Shown: piece by piece, positions 43,058-52,443 of the stretch
Layout of the letters: each line of letters opens with the position of its first letter
Position numbering within the stretch: the stretch's first letter is position 1
Assembly: GCF_000429925.1 (NCBI RefSeq)
Contig: NZ_AUCU01000004.1
Coordinates: 1 to 64,000 of the forward strand
Direction: 5' to 3'
DNA: 64,000 nucleotides
DNA from: Desulfatirhabdium butyrativorans DSM 18734
Lineage (GTDB): Bacteria; Desulfobacterota; Desulfobacteria; Desulfobacterales; Desulfatirhabdiaceae
The notes under the pieces: generated by a model
What the model saw: only the letters and a program-made list of their open reading frames with translations
Told to the model about the DNA's origin: nothing
Database searches by the model: none
Translations under genes and position numbers: made by a program

Positions 43058-43403
43058 TTTGAATCAATTCGATTTGAGGGGTGCCCTGGGTCCAGTCAAT
43101 CGAAACGACATCGAATCTTGCCTTTGTATGTAACTGCCCTGTTTTTTTCAGGTAAGCCAGTGCGACGCGGGTCAGACGATTCTGTTTCTGGCGAGTAATG
43201 GCATGTTTGGGGTTGCCGTATTCGGGGGACAGTCTGGTCTTGACTTCGACAAAGACAAGCGTTGGACCATCTCTTGCGACAATGTCGATTTCTCCGAGAT
43301 GGTTTCTGGCATTCAACTCAACGAGCTGATACCCGCGTTTTCGAAGGTAATCTGCCGCAAGACCTTCCCCCGATTTTCCGAGTTGATGGGGCTCCGTTTG
43401 CAT
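43032..43403 (-). CDS. YraN/UPF0102 family endonuclease-like protein
   Basis: This 123-residue protein starts at ATG 43403, with GGAGAG upstream. The family pattern is [35 protein letters not shown] and VFVEVKTR, a PD-(D/E)XK-like fold with E-I-D and E-V-K. The biochemical role is unproven. The first 91 bases overlap the end of rnhB in another frame, and the end overlaps rsmI by 26. Confidence 0.87.
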   Translation of the reverse strand: MQTEPHQLGKSGEGLAADYLRKRGYQLVELNARNHLGEIDIVARDGPTLVFVEVKTRLSPEYGNPKHAITRQKQNRLTRVALAYLKKTGQLHTKARFDVVSIDWTQGTPQIELIQNAFEATRR

Positions 43404-44035
43404 GTGCTCTCCAGAACGCCTTGAAAGCTCCTGCGATGGATGTAACAGATACCCGATGCACGAATGGCCTGGCGGTGCTGTTCTGTCGGGTATCCTTTGT
43501 GACTGGCAAAATTGTATTGGGGGTATTGCTCGTGATATTGGGCCATCATCCGGTCCCGTGTGACCTTGGCAATGATGGATGCTGCCGAAATGGAGATGCT
43601 GAGCAGATCTCCCTTGGGGATTGCCTGCTGAAAGGGCGTGCCTGCATCGGTTTGCGGCATGGGAATGCGGCAGGTTCCATCGATGAGCAGACAATCGGGG
43701 CGGGGATCCAGATTTTCGACGGCAAAGCGCATGGCCAGCAGGGATGCCTGGAGAATGTTGATCCGATCGATCTCCCCTGCATCCACGATACCGATCCCTA
43801 CCCCGCTGGCTTCCCGGTAAATGACATCGTAGAGGCGGTTTCGTCGTGCCGCGGAAAGCTGTTTGCTGTCGGTGACGCCCTCAAGATCCGCATTTTGGGG
43901 CAAAACGACAGCAGCAGCGACTACCGGTCCGGCAAGCGGTCCCCTGCCGGCTTCATCGATCCCCGCGATAATCGAAAACCCCTTCAGGCGGGCCGATTGC
44001 TCATAATGCCATGGACCAGGGGGAGGGGTCATCAA
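43313..44035 (-). CDS. rnhB: Ribonuclease HII
   Basis: This 240-residue enzyme cleaves RNA-DNA hybrids and single ribonucleotides in DNA. Catalytic acidic residues are in [15 protein letters not shown], with LLIDGTCRI and the helical [17 protein letters not shown]. The usual end HRRSFQGV is followed by an extra tail of about 30 residues that reads through the start of yraN. A former stop may therefore have been lost. Its ATG overlaps the rplS stop (ATGA). Confidence 0.93.
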   Translation of the reverse strand: MMTPPPGPWHYEQSARLKGFSIIAGIDEAGRGPLAGPVVAAAVVLPQNADLEGVTDSKQLSAARRNRLYDVIYREASGVGIGIVDAGEIDRINILQASLLAMRFAVENLDPRPDCLLIDGTCRIPMPQTDAGTPFQQAIPKGDLLSISISAASIIAKVTRDRMMAQYHEQYPQYNFASHKGYPTEQHRQAIRASGICYIHRRSFQGVLESTCKRSPINSENRGKVLRQITFENAGISSLS

Positions 44036-44379
44036 AAATCCCGTTTTTCTTTGATCCGGGCTGCCTTGCCCTTGAGGTTTCTGAGATAATAGATTTTTGC
44101 CCGGCGCACATCCCCTTTGGAAACCAGTTCGATCTTGTCGATGATGGGCGAGTGCAGCGGGAAAACGCGTTCGACGCCGATACCGTAAGAAACTTTGCGC
44201 ACCGTAAATGTGGCATTGGTGGTGCCGCGTTTGAGGGCGATGACGACGCCTTCAAAGATCTGAATGCGCTCTTTTTCACCTTCCTGGATCCGGACATGAA
44301 CTTTGACTGTGTCGCCTGCATGGAATTGCGGCAAGTCAAGCCGCATCATATCTTTCTCGATTTGCTGGATGATCTGCAT
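44032..44379 (-). CDS. rplS: 50S ribosomal protein L19
   Basis: This 115-residue protein starts at ATG 44379, seven bases after GAGGT. It shows the L19 motifs [41 protein letters not shown] and [17 protein letters not shown]. It lies at the interface of the ribosomal subunits. It heads the rplS-rnhB-yraN-rsmI run, downstream of the trmD block. Confidence 0.96.
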   Translation of the reverse strand: MQIIQQIEKDMMRLDLPQFHAGDTVKVHVRIQEGEKERIQIFEGVVIALKRGTTNATFTVRKVSYGIGVERVFPLHSPIIDKIELVSKGDVRRAKIYYLRNLKGKAARIKEKRDF

Positions 44380-44904
44380 CTGTCTTACCTCTGTTATCCT
44401 CATGGTGGAATGGTTGCAATCCAGGAGCCTTACGCTCCTGAAACGAAAAACGGGATATCGGTGAAAGCCCGACATCACGATTGGATCGACACGGCGGTTC
44501 GGATCATTCGTTCGATGTTACCGCCGATAAACACCGAAAGGCGTGGGTTATCCGATGGACGAGGATCCGCCCAGCCCTTACGATTTTGCGCTTCTGCGTT
44601 TTCACGATGAATGTTCATAGCGAGGGGCGGGACCCCTGTGAATGAAAATGTAGCCCGGGTTTCCAAACCCGGGACGAGATGTAGTCCGTTTATTCTTGTT
44701 TATAAGCGGAATCTGATCGAACCCGGGATTGGAATCCCGGGCTACTTTATTTTATGATAATCCCCCATGCATCGGCGTGAACCCCCGATTGCATGAAAGT
44801 CGCTTGACCGAGCCTGGTAAAACAGGAGTCATCCGCTTTTATTCTGACTCCTGACTCCTGACTCCTGACTTTCGTAGGAATACCGGTTTCCGTTCAGGTA
44901 CGGC
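44380..44904. repeat. Gap inside the trmD-rplS order with a nested CCCGGG palindrome
   Basis: Bases 44650-44673 and 44722-44744 are inverted copies; each arm is itself a 20-base palindrome (CCCGGGTTTCCAAACCCGGG type). An ACTCCTG heptamer array lies at about 44851-44875 and a GGTTTCCGTTCAGGTAC module near 44885. No gene is seen. TrmD and L19 genes are usually adjacent in this order, so repeats may have accumulated here. Confidence 0.8.
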
Positions 44905-45495
44905 CTATCTTCCGGAGCCTGTTCGGGGGTTGACAAGCCTGTCCAAGATGATGGAAACCGCCGAACGCACGGAAAGATGGTTATAAGAACCTCTTCCGGT
45001 AATGGGTGTCAGAATTCTATCCGAAAGCTGAAGTGCTTCCTCAGATAATCCCCACGCGGTCCCGAAAACCAGCAGGCAATTCCCCTCCCTTTCCACCCAG
45101 TTGCACAATTCCTCGTCCTGAATGGTGCCTTGTGATTGCCTGGCCGTGGTTGCAACCGTCATGAGCGGTATATCCGGATGCCTGCCGAGGATTTCACAAC
45201 GCACTTCTTCGAGCGTGTCTCGTATGGCGACCAACTTCAGCGCTTCTTTGCGGTCGGGATTGGCGATGCCGCCATATCCGCTGATCCAGTGGTCCACGAT
45301 CTGGCCTACCAGAGTCTTCTGATCGACGAGTGGCGTCACGATGAAGATCCGTTCGACGCCGAAAGTTCTCCCCGCCCGTGCGAGGTCATGAATATCGAGA
45401 TTCGTAACGGCGGAGGCGATTGTCTGACCGTCACGATTTCTGACCGGATAATGAACCAGCGCCAAGTATATCCGACCTGTCAATAAACGAGTCAA
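44905..45495 (-). CDS. SPOUT-type RNA methyltransferase (Methyltrn_RNA_4 family)
   Basis: This 196-residue protein has the layout of the RNA methyltransferase family found next to trmD in Desulfobacterota and spirochaetes: IYLALVHYPVRNRDGQTIASAVTN, HDLARAGRTFGV, LLVFGTAWGLSEE and GRGSYNHLSVRSAVSIILDRL. Its RNA target is unknown. The start lies 65 bases inside the 3' end of trmD, so expression is probably coupled. Confidence 0.82.
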   Translation of the reverse strand: MTRLLTGRIYLALVHYPVRNRDGQTIASAVTNLDIHDLARAGRTFGVERIFIVTPLVDQKTLVGQIVDHWISGYGGIANPDRKEALKLVAIRDTLEEVRCEILGRHPDIPLMTVATTARQSQGTIQDEELCNWVEREGNCLLVFGTAWGLSEEALQLSDRILTPITGRGSYNHLSVRSAVSIILDRLVNPRTGSGR

Positions 45496-46222
45496 GTTGT
45501 TTCCGCCATGATTTCAATATGTCAATTTCTTCCGCCGAAAAACGACGTTCCGCCAGAAGGTCCGGTCTTTTGAGAAAGGTCCGGATCATGGAGGATTCAA
45601 GCTGCCAATGGCTGATCTTCTGATGGTGGCCGGAAAGCAGGATATCTGGCACCTGCTCATTTTCGAATATCGCCGGCCGCGTGTACTGTGCATGCTCCAG
45701 CAGGTGATTTTCAAAAGAATCGCTTGCAGCGGAGTATTCACTTCCCAGGGCTCCGGGGAGTAAACGGACGACGCTCTCCATGACGACCATGGCCGGTATC
45801 TCACCACCGGTCAGAATGTAATCGCCGATGGAGATTTCATCGTCGATTACCGCATGAACGACCCGCTCATCGATGCCTTCATACCGGCCGCAGACCAGAA
45901 TCAGGGAGGATTCGGCCGATAGCTCGCGGGCCATCGGTTGGGTGAAAACCCTGCCCTGAGGGCTCATTAAAATGCAGCGGCTTCTTTCGGAGATGCTTTT
46001 TGCCCATCGAATAGCATCGACGAGCGGACCCGGTTTCATGACCATGCCGGGGCCGCCACCGTAAGGCCGATCATCGGTTGTCATATGCTTATCAGTGGCA
46101 AACCGTCTCAGATCGATGGCTGTGGTATGCAGGATGCCGCTTTCAATGGCCCTGCGCAGAATCCCATAATTCCAGAATCCCTCGAACAGGCTGGGGAAAA
46201 TGGAGACCGTCATGAAATGCAT
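45431..46222 (-). CDS. trmD: tRNA (guanine37-N1)-methyltransferase
   Basis: This 263-residue SPOUT enzyme prevents frameshifting by methylating G37. Motifs: TVSIFPSLFEGFWNYGI, DDRPYGGGPGMVMKP, LVCGRYEGIDERVV, IGDYILTGGE and a C-terminal tRNA-binding domain. It overlaps rimM by 13 bases and the next methyltransferase gene by 65, giving a C-terminal tail somewhat longer than usual. Confidence 0.95.
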   Translation of the reverse strand: MHFMTVSIFPSLFEGFWNYGILRRAIESGILHTTAIDLRRFATDKHMTTDDRPYGGGPGMVMKPGPLVDAIRWAKSISERSRCILMSPQGRVFTQPMARELSAESSLILVCGRYEGIDERVVHAVIDDEISIGDYILTGGEIPAMVVMESVVRLLPGALGSEYSAASDSFENHLLEHAQYTRPAIFENEQVPDILLSGHHQKISHWQLESSMIRTFLKRPDLLAERRFSAEEIDILKSWRKQLDSFIDRSDILGAGSLSGQKS

Positions 46223-46770
46223 GAAGCGCCGTTTTCCGGATGGGCCAGATTTCCCAATTTTTCAACGGGCATGTTCTCCGGCAGGTCGACCCATATCGCC
46301 TGTTTTGTGATTTCGATTGTCTTCACAAAGGACTCGACCATCGGAATCATCAATTCCGAATCCGCGTTGCGTACAACCAGCAAGTCATGCGGGCCTGCCG
46401 AAATCAGACGATATACTCTCCCGATGGGCTTTCCTTCGAGTGTCTTGACTTCGAGACCGATCAGTTCGAACCAGTAATAGGTATCTGACTCAGGTGCCGG
46501 AAATGCGGATATCGGTAGGAACAGTTCCGCCCCGATGAGCCGCTGGGCTTGTTCCCTGGTGGTGATGCCTTCCAGATCGATGATCAGTGATCTGCCATGC
46601 ATGCGGTAGGCATCGACCCGATACGAAACCCTTTTCTGTTGCGAAACCGTCAGCGGGCAGGGGGTGTCGAAAATGGCGGGGTCCTCACAAAAGGATTTCA
46701 CCTTCAGGCTTCCCCGAATTCCGTGAGCACCGACAATTTTGCCGACCGCGATCAGTTGTTCTGCTCCCAT
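46210..46770 (-). CDS. rimM: Ribosome maturation factor RimM
   Basis: This 186-residue protein assists 30S assembly around the 16S head. The N-domain has IAVGKIVGAHGIRGSLKVKSF; the PRC-barrel half includes YYWFELIGLEVKTLEGKPIGRV and ELMIPMVESFVKTI. ATG 46770 was chosen; GTG 46773 or TTG 46797 (which would overlap khpA) are alternatives. The order khpA-rimM-trmD is standard. Confidence 0.93.
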   Translation of the reverse strand: MGAEQLIAVGKIVGAHGIRGSLKVKSFCEDPAIFDTPCPLTVSQQKRVSYRVDAYRMHGRSLIIDLEGITTREQAQRLIGAELFLPISAFPAPESDTYYWFELIGLEVKTLEGKPIGRVYRLISAGPHDLLVVRNADSELMIPMVESFVKTIEITKQAIWVDLPENMPVEKLGNLAHPENGASCIS

Positions 46771-46780
46771 CACCAGGCGA

Positions 46781-47011
46781 TCATTCAATGATTTCAAGCA
46801 TGGTTCGCTTTTTCATCTTGGCCGAGGCTGCGCTGAGAATGGTTCGGAGCGCTTTGGCGGTTCTTCCCTGTTTTCCGATGATTTTGCCCAAGTCTTCTTT
46901 GGCCACCCTGAGTTCAAGGATGGAAGCCGGATTTCCTTCCCGTTCGGATACAACAACCTCGTCCGCTTGATCGACGAGTGCCCGGGCGATGGTGGCAATC
47001 AGCTCTTTCAT
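46781..47011 (-). CDS. khpA: KH-domain RNA-binding protein KhpA
   Basis: This 76-residue protein has a single type II KH domain with the GxxG loop in [16 protein letters not shown]. KhpA binds RNA, in Gram-positives as a heterodimer with KhpB. The position between rpsP and rimM is the usual one. AAGGAG lies upstream of the ATG. Confidence 0.93.
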   Translation of the reverse strand: MKELIATIARALVDQADEVVVSEREGNPASILELRVAKEDLGKIIGKQGRTAKALRTILSAASAKMKKRTMLEIIE

Positions 47012-47356
47012 TGCCCTGTCTCCTTCTTAGGGGTCTGGGTAACGGATGATCACAGACAGCACCGAAGGGCTTTCCGGCGTAACCCTCCGGTGCGGATGAG
47101 GTAAAGCCGATGGGAAGAGCCGGTCAAACAGGGTGCATCAAGGATTTGCCGGCCATTGCATCGTATATGCAGCCAAGGTGAATTCCGGTAACCGACGATG
47201 CCATGCAATCGCCCAGCGACGCATTTTCCGAAAGATCACCGGAACCCCGCCACATGCAGCGGAGCTACACCCCAATGAATCAATGTTGTCTGAGCGGCTG
47301 CCTACGATTCCTCCTCTCCGCCAGCGGAGAGAGGGGACCGACTGGCATTGGAACGA
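47012..47356. other. Intergenic region between rpsP and khpA
   Basis: No gene in these 345 bases. A CTCTCCGCCAGCGGAGAG hairpin sits at about 47316-47333. ATTGCATCG near 47155 is echoed in inverted form at about 47199-47210. Either may act as a leader structure or attenuator within the ffh-to-rsmI operon, but nothing stronger can be said. Confidence 0.45.
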
Positions 47357-47599
47357 TTATGCCTGCAAATGTTTCTTTAAGAGATTCCTGACAGTATCGG
47401 TTGGTTTGGCGCCCTGAGTGAGCCAATAATTTACCCGATCAGCCTTCAGTTTGACTTCCGCCGGATCGACCAGTGCGTTGTATGTCCCGAGGTTTTCCAG
47501 AAATTTTCCATCTCTGGGGCACTGACTGTCTGCAGCGACGATTCTATAGAACGGGCGTTTGGGAGCGCCGTGTCTTGCCAGTCGAATTCTTACCGCCAT
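47357..47599 (-). CDS. rpsP: 30S ribosomal protein S16
   Basis: This 80-residue protein has the S16 signature [25 protein letters not shown], then [13 protein letters not shown] and [19 protein letters not shown]. It lies 36 bases after ffh in the same direction, the standard ffh-rpsP order. Confidence 0.96.
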   Translation of the reverse strand: MAVRIRLARHGAPKRPFYRIVAADSQCPRDGKFLENLGTYNALVDPAEVKLKADRVNYWLTQGAKPTDTVRNLLKKHLQA

Positions 47600-47635
47600 A
47601 ATACCCTTAACTCCTTGATTCGTAGGAATGGAACA

Positions 47636-48967
47636 TCAGAATTTCAGCATGCCGCGGCCCATCCGCTTCATGCCGCCTTTGGTGAATTGTTTCATCATTC
47701 TAAGAACATGCTCGTAATTTTTCAACAAATTATTTACATCCTGAACACTTGTGCCGCTTCCTGTTGCGATTCTTCTTTTCCGGTTTGCATTGATGATATC
47801 GTGTTTTTTGCGTTCCTGAGGTGTCATGGAATTGATGATGGCAATGATGTGAGCGAGTTCCTTTTCATCGACATCGATGTCCTTGAATGCCTTGTTTTGT
47901 CCAAGACCCGGAATCATCCGAATGAGGTCTCCAATGGAGCCCATCTTTCGGATTTGGATCATCTGGTCCCTGAAATCCTCAAGGGTAAACTGGTTCTTGC
48001 GAAGCTTTTTTTCGAGTTCAATTGCCTTCTTCTGGTCGACGACAGCCTGGGCTTTTTCGATCATCGTCAACAAATCGCCCATGCCGAGAATGCGGGATGC
48101 CATCCGCTCGGGATGGAACGGTTCGATGTCGCCGAGCTTTTCGCCGATACCGACATATTTGACCGGTCGTTCGATCATTGCCTTGATCGAGAGCGCCGCA
48201 CCTCCTCGTGCATCACCATCCATTTTGGTGAGGACGACACCACCGATGCCAACGGCCTGATGAAAAGATGTGGCCATGTTGACAGCATCCTGCCCCGTCA
48301 TGGCATCGGCAACCAGAAGGATATCGGAGGGGTGCACGGCATCACGGATGCGGCTCAGCTCCTGCATGAGAGCGTCGTCGATGTGCAGCCGTCCGGCGGT
48401 ATCGAGCAGTATGACGTCTGCGCCCTGGGTAGCAGCTATTCGTTTGGCGTCTTCTGCAATGAAGACCGGGTCCATGTCCGTTGTCGTGGGATAGGTCGGC
48501 ACCCCGATCTGTTCGCCGAGCTTTGTGAGCTGCTCGATGGCCGCAGGCCTGTAGATATCCAATGGGACCAGGTAGGGTTTGTGACCTTTCTTGCGAAGAT
48601 ATACGGCCAATTTCCCGGCGGTAGTCGTTTTGCCGGACCCTTGGAGGCCGACCAGCATGACGGCCGCCGGTTTGGCCCCGGAAAGATTGATATCTTCATG
48701 CCGCAAGCCCATCAGTTTCGTCAGTTCATCGTTGACGATCTTGACGACCTGCTGGCCCGGTGTCAGGCTTTCCATCACCTCCTGCCCGAGGGAGCGAACC
48801 CGGATATCCTCGATCAGCTTTTTGACGACTTTATAGTGAACATCGGCTTCGAGCAAGGCAACCCGAACGGCTTTCAAACCCTCCTGGACATTTTTTTCAT
48901 CGAGTTTGCCATGTCCTTTCAATTGCTTGAAAACAGTACTCAGTTTGTCGGTCAGGTTCTCAAACAT
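47636..48967 (-). CDS. ffh: Signal recognition particle protein Ffh (SRP54)
   Basis: This 443-residue GTPase has an N domain, a G domain (GLQGSGKTTTAGKLA, LLDTAGRLHID, LTKMDGDARGGAALS) and a methionine-rich M domain (MGSIGDLIRMIPGLGQ, then GSGTSVQDVNNLLKNYEHVLRMM). It binds the SRP RNA encoded at 38858-39107 and signal sequences, and docks on FtsY. It is first in the long minus-strand translation operon. Confidence 0.96.
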   Translation of the reverse strand: MFENLTDKLSTVFKQLKGHGKLDEKNVQEGLKAVRVALLEADVHYKVVKKLIEDIRVRSLGQEVMESLTPGQQVVKIVNDELTKLMGLRHEDINLSGAKPAAVMLVGLQGSGKTTTAGKLAVYLRKKGHKPYLVPLDIYRPAAIEQLTKLGEQIGVPTYPTTTDMDPVFIAEDAKRIAATQGADVILLDTAGRLHIDDALMQELSRIRDAVHPSDILLVADAMTGQDAVNMATSFHQAVGIGGVVLTKMDGDARGGAALSIKAMIERPVKYVGIGEKLGDIEPFHPERMASRILGMGDLLTMIEKAQAVVDQKKAIELEKKLRKNQFTLEDFRDQMIQIRKMGSIGDLIRMIPGLGQNKAFKDIDVDEKELAHIIAIINSMTPQERKKHDIINANRKRRIATGSGTSVQDVNNLLKNYEHVLRMMKQFTKGGMKRMGRGMLKF

Positions 48968-49145
48968 GATCGGCTTTCAGGAGGATGTTGAAGAATCACT
49001 TTCGGGTAACGCCATAACCGTAAGAATTCATATATGAAAAAACCAAAATAGGGGTGCTGCCCTATCCGGTGCGAACCAAAACTCGAAAATCATCTTCATA
49101 AACCTGTTGAATTTAATGGGTGATTGGTGCTAAGTCAAGAAAATT

Positions 49146-50186
49146 ATGAAAACCGATATCAAAAACTACAGCATGAAATCGCTTGGCTTGTGGTTGGAAT
49201 CCGAGGGTATTCGTGCCTACAGGGCCATTCAAATCTTCAATTGGATCTATCGCAAACAGGCCGATGATTTTGCTTCCATGAGCGATTTGTCCAAAGAATT
49301 GCGGCAGGTCCTGGAAGCCCATTTTTTCAATGACCGGTTGCGGCTCGAAACGACCGCAATCTCTCAGGACGGATCGGTCAAATATCTCTTTCGTTTGGCA
49401 GACGGTCATACCATCGAATCGGTCCTGATGCCGGAAAAGGATCACAGCACCCTGTGTATTTCCAGCCAGGTGGGCTGTGCCCAGGGATGCGCCTTCTGTT
49501 TGACGGGTGCAGGCGGTTTCGTCCGAAATCTCACTCTTGGCGAAATTCTCTCTCAGGTGCGTGACATTCAGTGGCGGATGGATCGAGAAGCACCGAGGCT
49601 GTCCAATATCGTCATGATGGGAATGGGCGAGCCGCTGGCCAATTATGCCGCTGTCGTCCAGGCGATTGAGGTGTTGACGAATGCCAGATGCGGTCTGGGT
49701 TTTTCCACTCGAAAGGTTACGCTTTCAACCGTAGGGCTGGCGCCGAGGATTCTGCAGCTCGGCCAGGACGTGATGGTCAACCTGGCCGTTTCTCTGAATG
49801 CGGCCGATGACGAGATCCGGAACCGGCTCATGCCGATCAACCGGACCTACCCCCTCGATGTCCTGATGTCTGCCTGCCGAGACTATGCACTTCCAAAACG
49901 AAGGCGTATCACGTTCGAATACATCTTGATGGAAGGGGTGAATGATGCCGTTTCAGATGCGCTCAGATTGGTAAAGTTGTTGCATGGAATCCGGGCGAAG
50001 GTGAATCTCATCCCCTACAATGAACATGAGAAAAGCGCATTCAGAAGACCTTCCCTGCCGGCGATTGAGCGGTTTCAATCCGTGCTGATGGATAAGGGCA
50101 TGACCGCCATCATCCGAAACAGCAAAGGCCAGGATATCGGCGCTGCCTGCGGGCAGCTTCGGGCGGATCGGGATCTGGCGGGCTGA
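49146..50186 (+). CDS. rlmN: Dual-specificity rRNA/tRNA A2503/A37 C2-methyltransferase
   Basis: This 346-residue radical-SAM enzyme has the cluster cysteines C111, C115 and C118 (VGCAQGCAFC). The GMGEPLANY segment, FSTRKVTLSTVG and the methyl-carrying Cys335 near the C-terminus (DIGAACGQL) are present. It methylates A2503 of 23S rRNA and A37 of some tRNAs. It is convergent with the HD-GYP gene. Confidence 0.94.
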   Translation: MKTDIKNYSMKSLGLWLESEGIRAYRAIQIFNWIYRKQADDFASMSDLSKELRQVLEAHFFNDRLRLETTAISQDGSVKYLFRLADGHTIESVLMPEKDHSTLCISSQVGCAQGCAFCLTGAGGFVRNLTLGEILSQVRDIQWRMDREAPRLSNIVMMGMGEPLANYAAVVQAIEVLTNARCGLGFSTRKVTLSTVGLAPRILQLGQDVMVNLAVSLNAADDEIRNRLMPINRTYPLDVLMSACRDYALPKRRRITFEYILMEGVNDAVSDALRLVKLLHGIRAKVNLIPYNEHEKSAFRRPSLPAIERFQSVLMDKGMTAIIRNSKGQDIGAACGQLRADRDLAG

Positions 50187-50205
50187 ACGGTTCCGGTAAT
50201 CCGGT

Positions 50206-51792
50206 TCAGCCGCCATTTTGGTCGGAATTTTTCTGCAGGTGCGATTCCAGAGCAGCAACGATGTTTCCGTCGAGTTTTCCCCGCTTCACTTCATCGTTCA
50301 GGATTGCGAGCGCTTTTTCCGTTGGCATGGCGCCGCGGTAATGACGATCTGCAGTCAATGCCTCAAAAACATCTGCCACTGCAATGATTTTGCCCATCAG
50401 GGGAATGTCGTCGCCTTTGGTTCCATGGCTGTAGCCGGAGCCGTCGAGTCTTTCGTGGTGACTGGCCGCAATGATCGGCACTTTCCTGTATTTTCGGGCG
50501 AAATGCATCTTCGAGAGAATACTGTACGTGATGGTGACGTGTTTTTGAATTTCCGTGTATTCTTCAGGAGTCAATTTCCCCGGTTTTTTCAGGATGTAAT
50601 CATCGATTCCGATTTTCCCGTAATCGTGAAGCAGGGCCGCTACGCTCAGAATATCCAATGTTTCCTCATCGAACCCGAGTTCCCTGCCGATGGCGATGGA
50701 AAGCCTTTCGACCATCGTGGAATGGCCTGCAGTCAGTGAATCCTTGGCATCGATGGATGCAGCCATGACCTGCAACAAGCTCTTGAACTGATCTTTCTGC
50801 TCGGAGAAGAGAAGCGCATTTTCGACGGAAATGCTGATGATGGAGGCCATCGAGTCGAGCAGGTTCAAGTCGTTTTCCGTAAAGGAACCGGATTTCTTGT
50901 TGATGGCCTGCAGGACACCGATGATGTCTCCGTGTTGATTGTGGACGGGAACGCACAGGATGTTGCGCGTGCGATAACCGGTAGTATCATCCGTCCGTTT
51001 ATCGAATCGATGGTCTGCATAGGCATCGGGTATATTCAGCGTTTTGCCGGTGACAGCGACATGGCCCGCAATACCGAGGTTCAAATCGAGCTGAATCTGC
51101 TGATCTTCATCCATGCCTTCGGCATAGAAAGATTTCAGGGTGTTCTTCTCTGGATCGAACACAAAGACGGAGCCCCGTTCGAAATCGATTTCCTGACGAA
51201 GGGTCTGGAGAAAAGCCTGGACCTGCGATTTGTCCTCCATTGTTCCCGGGCTTTGTCGAACCATATGCTCGATGCTTTTCAGCAGATATGCCTCATCCTG
51301 TTTGGAAAAGAAACCCTGTTTTCGGTTCAGCAGTTGAAGAACGCCGATCGGCTCTTTCCTGGGATGCCGGATGGGAATACACAAAACGCTTCTGGTTCGA
51401 AAACCGGTTTTTTCATCGAAAAATGGATTGAACATGAAATGGTCATAAGCGTCTGCGACGTTGATGGTTTGCCCGCTGAGAAAGCAGGTGCCTGCAAGGC
51501 CCATTTTCAGCTCGATGGTGACCTTTTTCGATCCAAGCCCTTCCGCATATTGGCTCCACAATTGTCCCTTCTGCCAGTCCACCATGAAGAGCGTGCTGCG
51601 CTCACAGTCCAGGTTGATGGAGATGCGTTGGATAATCAGCGGAAACAGTTTGTCGAAATGGTGTTCCGTACCGATGGTACGGCCGATTTCGATAAAACCC
51701 CGCAATCGGGTGTTTTCCGCCTCGAGCAGCGCGATCTTTTTCTTGAAAGCGAGAATTTCGTTCGAAAGGGCCTTGGAGTCTTCTTCTTTCAT
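50206..51792 (-). CDS. GAF-GAF-HD-GYP domain phosphodiesterase-like protein
   Basis: This 528-residue protein starts at ATG 51792 after AAGGAGAA. A short coiled coil (10-35) is followed by two GAF domains (about 40-180 and 190-330) that share the repeated motif GFRTRSVLCIPIRHP / GYRTRNILCVPVHNQ. An HD-GYP domain spans about 345-510: H389-D390 in LLHDYGKIGID and HHERLDGSGYS at 445-455. HD-GYP enzymes hydrolyse cyclic di-GMP or cGAMP. The proline of the GYP signature is serine here. No membrane segment is seen, so the sensor is cytoplasmic. Confidence 0.9.
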   Translation of the reverse strand: MKEEDSKALSNEILAFKKKIALLEAENTRLRGFIEIGRTIGTEHHFDKLFPLIIQRISINLDCERSTLFMVDWQKGQLWSQYAEGLGSKKVTIELKMGLAGTCFLSGQTINVADAYDHFMFNPFFDEKTGFRTRSVLCIPIRHPRKEPIGVLQLLNRKQGFFSKQDEAYLLKSIEHMVRQSPGTMEDKSQVQAFLQTLRQEIDFERGSVFVFDPEKNTLKSFYAEGMDEDQQIQLDLNLGIAGHVAVTGKTLNIPDAYADHRFDKRTDDTTGYRTRNILCVPVHNQHGDIIGVLQAINKKSGSFTENDLNLLDSMASIISISVENALLFSEQKDQFKSLLQVMAASIDAKDSLTAGHSTMVERLSIAIGRELGFDEETLDILSVAALLHDYGKIGIDDYILKKPGKLTPEEYTEIQKHVTITYSILSKMHFARKYRKVPIIAASHHERLDGSGYSHGTKGDDIPLMGKIIAVADVFEALTADRHYRGAMPTEKALAILNDEVKRGKLDGNIVAALESHLQKNSDQNGG

Positions 51793-51912
51793 GGCGCGTT
51801 CTCCTTGCTTCTGGATCTTGAAGGAAGAGTGGCAAAGCGCTACATTGTTCAGAAACCGTATATCGATCCGTCGGTATCGGCACACGCAACATGTTCAATA
51901 CAGGAAACAGCA

Positions 51913-52443
51913 ATGAACCGGACTGCACAGGAATTGAAAGATATTGTTCAGAAATTGATCCGGACCTGGGCAACTGAGGGGCTTCCTTCCGGAAATGCCC
52001 TGATGTTGGCTGCCGAAGATCTCGAACGTCGGCGAAAAAATCTTCAATCCCCTGGGTTTTGGCCTTTTCCCCGCGTGATGGCCACAGCGACCATCGATGA
52101 TGGCATCGGCCAGGGTATCCGAGTGATCGAACGGTTCGGAACGGCTGTCGGGCTGGAGATGAAACCACTGGGCCTGATGCAGCCAGCCGGCGCCATCATC
52201 GATGCGTGCTGGAGGCTTCAACCGGATTTTCTGGGGCTGACGGTCCTCCAATTCGATTCGGAACCGATCGTTGCGGCGATTTCGGAAAAGAAACCGCCGC
52301 AAACGATTTTGATCTGCGGAGGACCGGTATTTACGGCTGATCCGCAATTTGCCGAAAGGACCGGCGTGAATCATGCGGCGAAAAACGTGGCGACGTTTCT
52401 GGAGATTCTCCTGAATTTGAGCGCATCGGCCGATGCGGTCTAA
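51913..52443 (+). CDS. Small protein with a B12-binding-like fold
   Basis: This 176-residue protein is divergent from the HD-GYP gene. Residues about 75-165 resemble a cobalamin-binding Rossmann domain (GLEMKPLGLMQPAGAII, PDFLGLTVLQFDSEPIVAAI, ILICGGPVFTADPQFAERTG). The cobalamin-ligating DxHxxG motif is not seen, so cofactor binding is doubtful; it could be a degenerate or light/redox-sensing relative. Start ATG 51913 follows CAGGAAAC. Its TAA stop overlaps the stop of the convergent nitroreductase. Confidence 0.6.
   Translation: MNRTAQELKDIVQKLIRTWATEGLPSGNALMLAAEDLERRRKNLQSPGFWPFPRVMATATIDDGIGQGIRVIERFGTAVGLEMKPLGLMQPAGAIIDACWRLQPDFLGLTVLQFDSEPIVAAISEKKPPQTILICGGPVFTADPQFAERTGVNHAAKNVATFLEILLNLSASADAV

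Noticed and set aside
47570-48991. 473-codon plus-strand frame opposite ffh
   Set aside because: Antisense to a universally conserved gene, with no domain.
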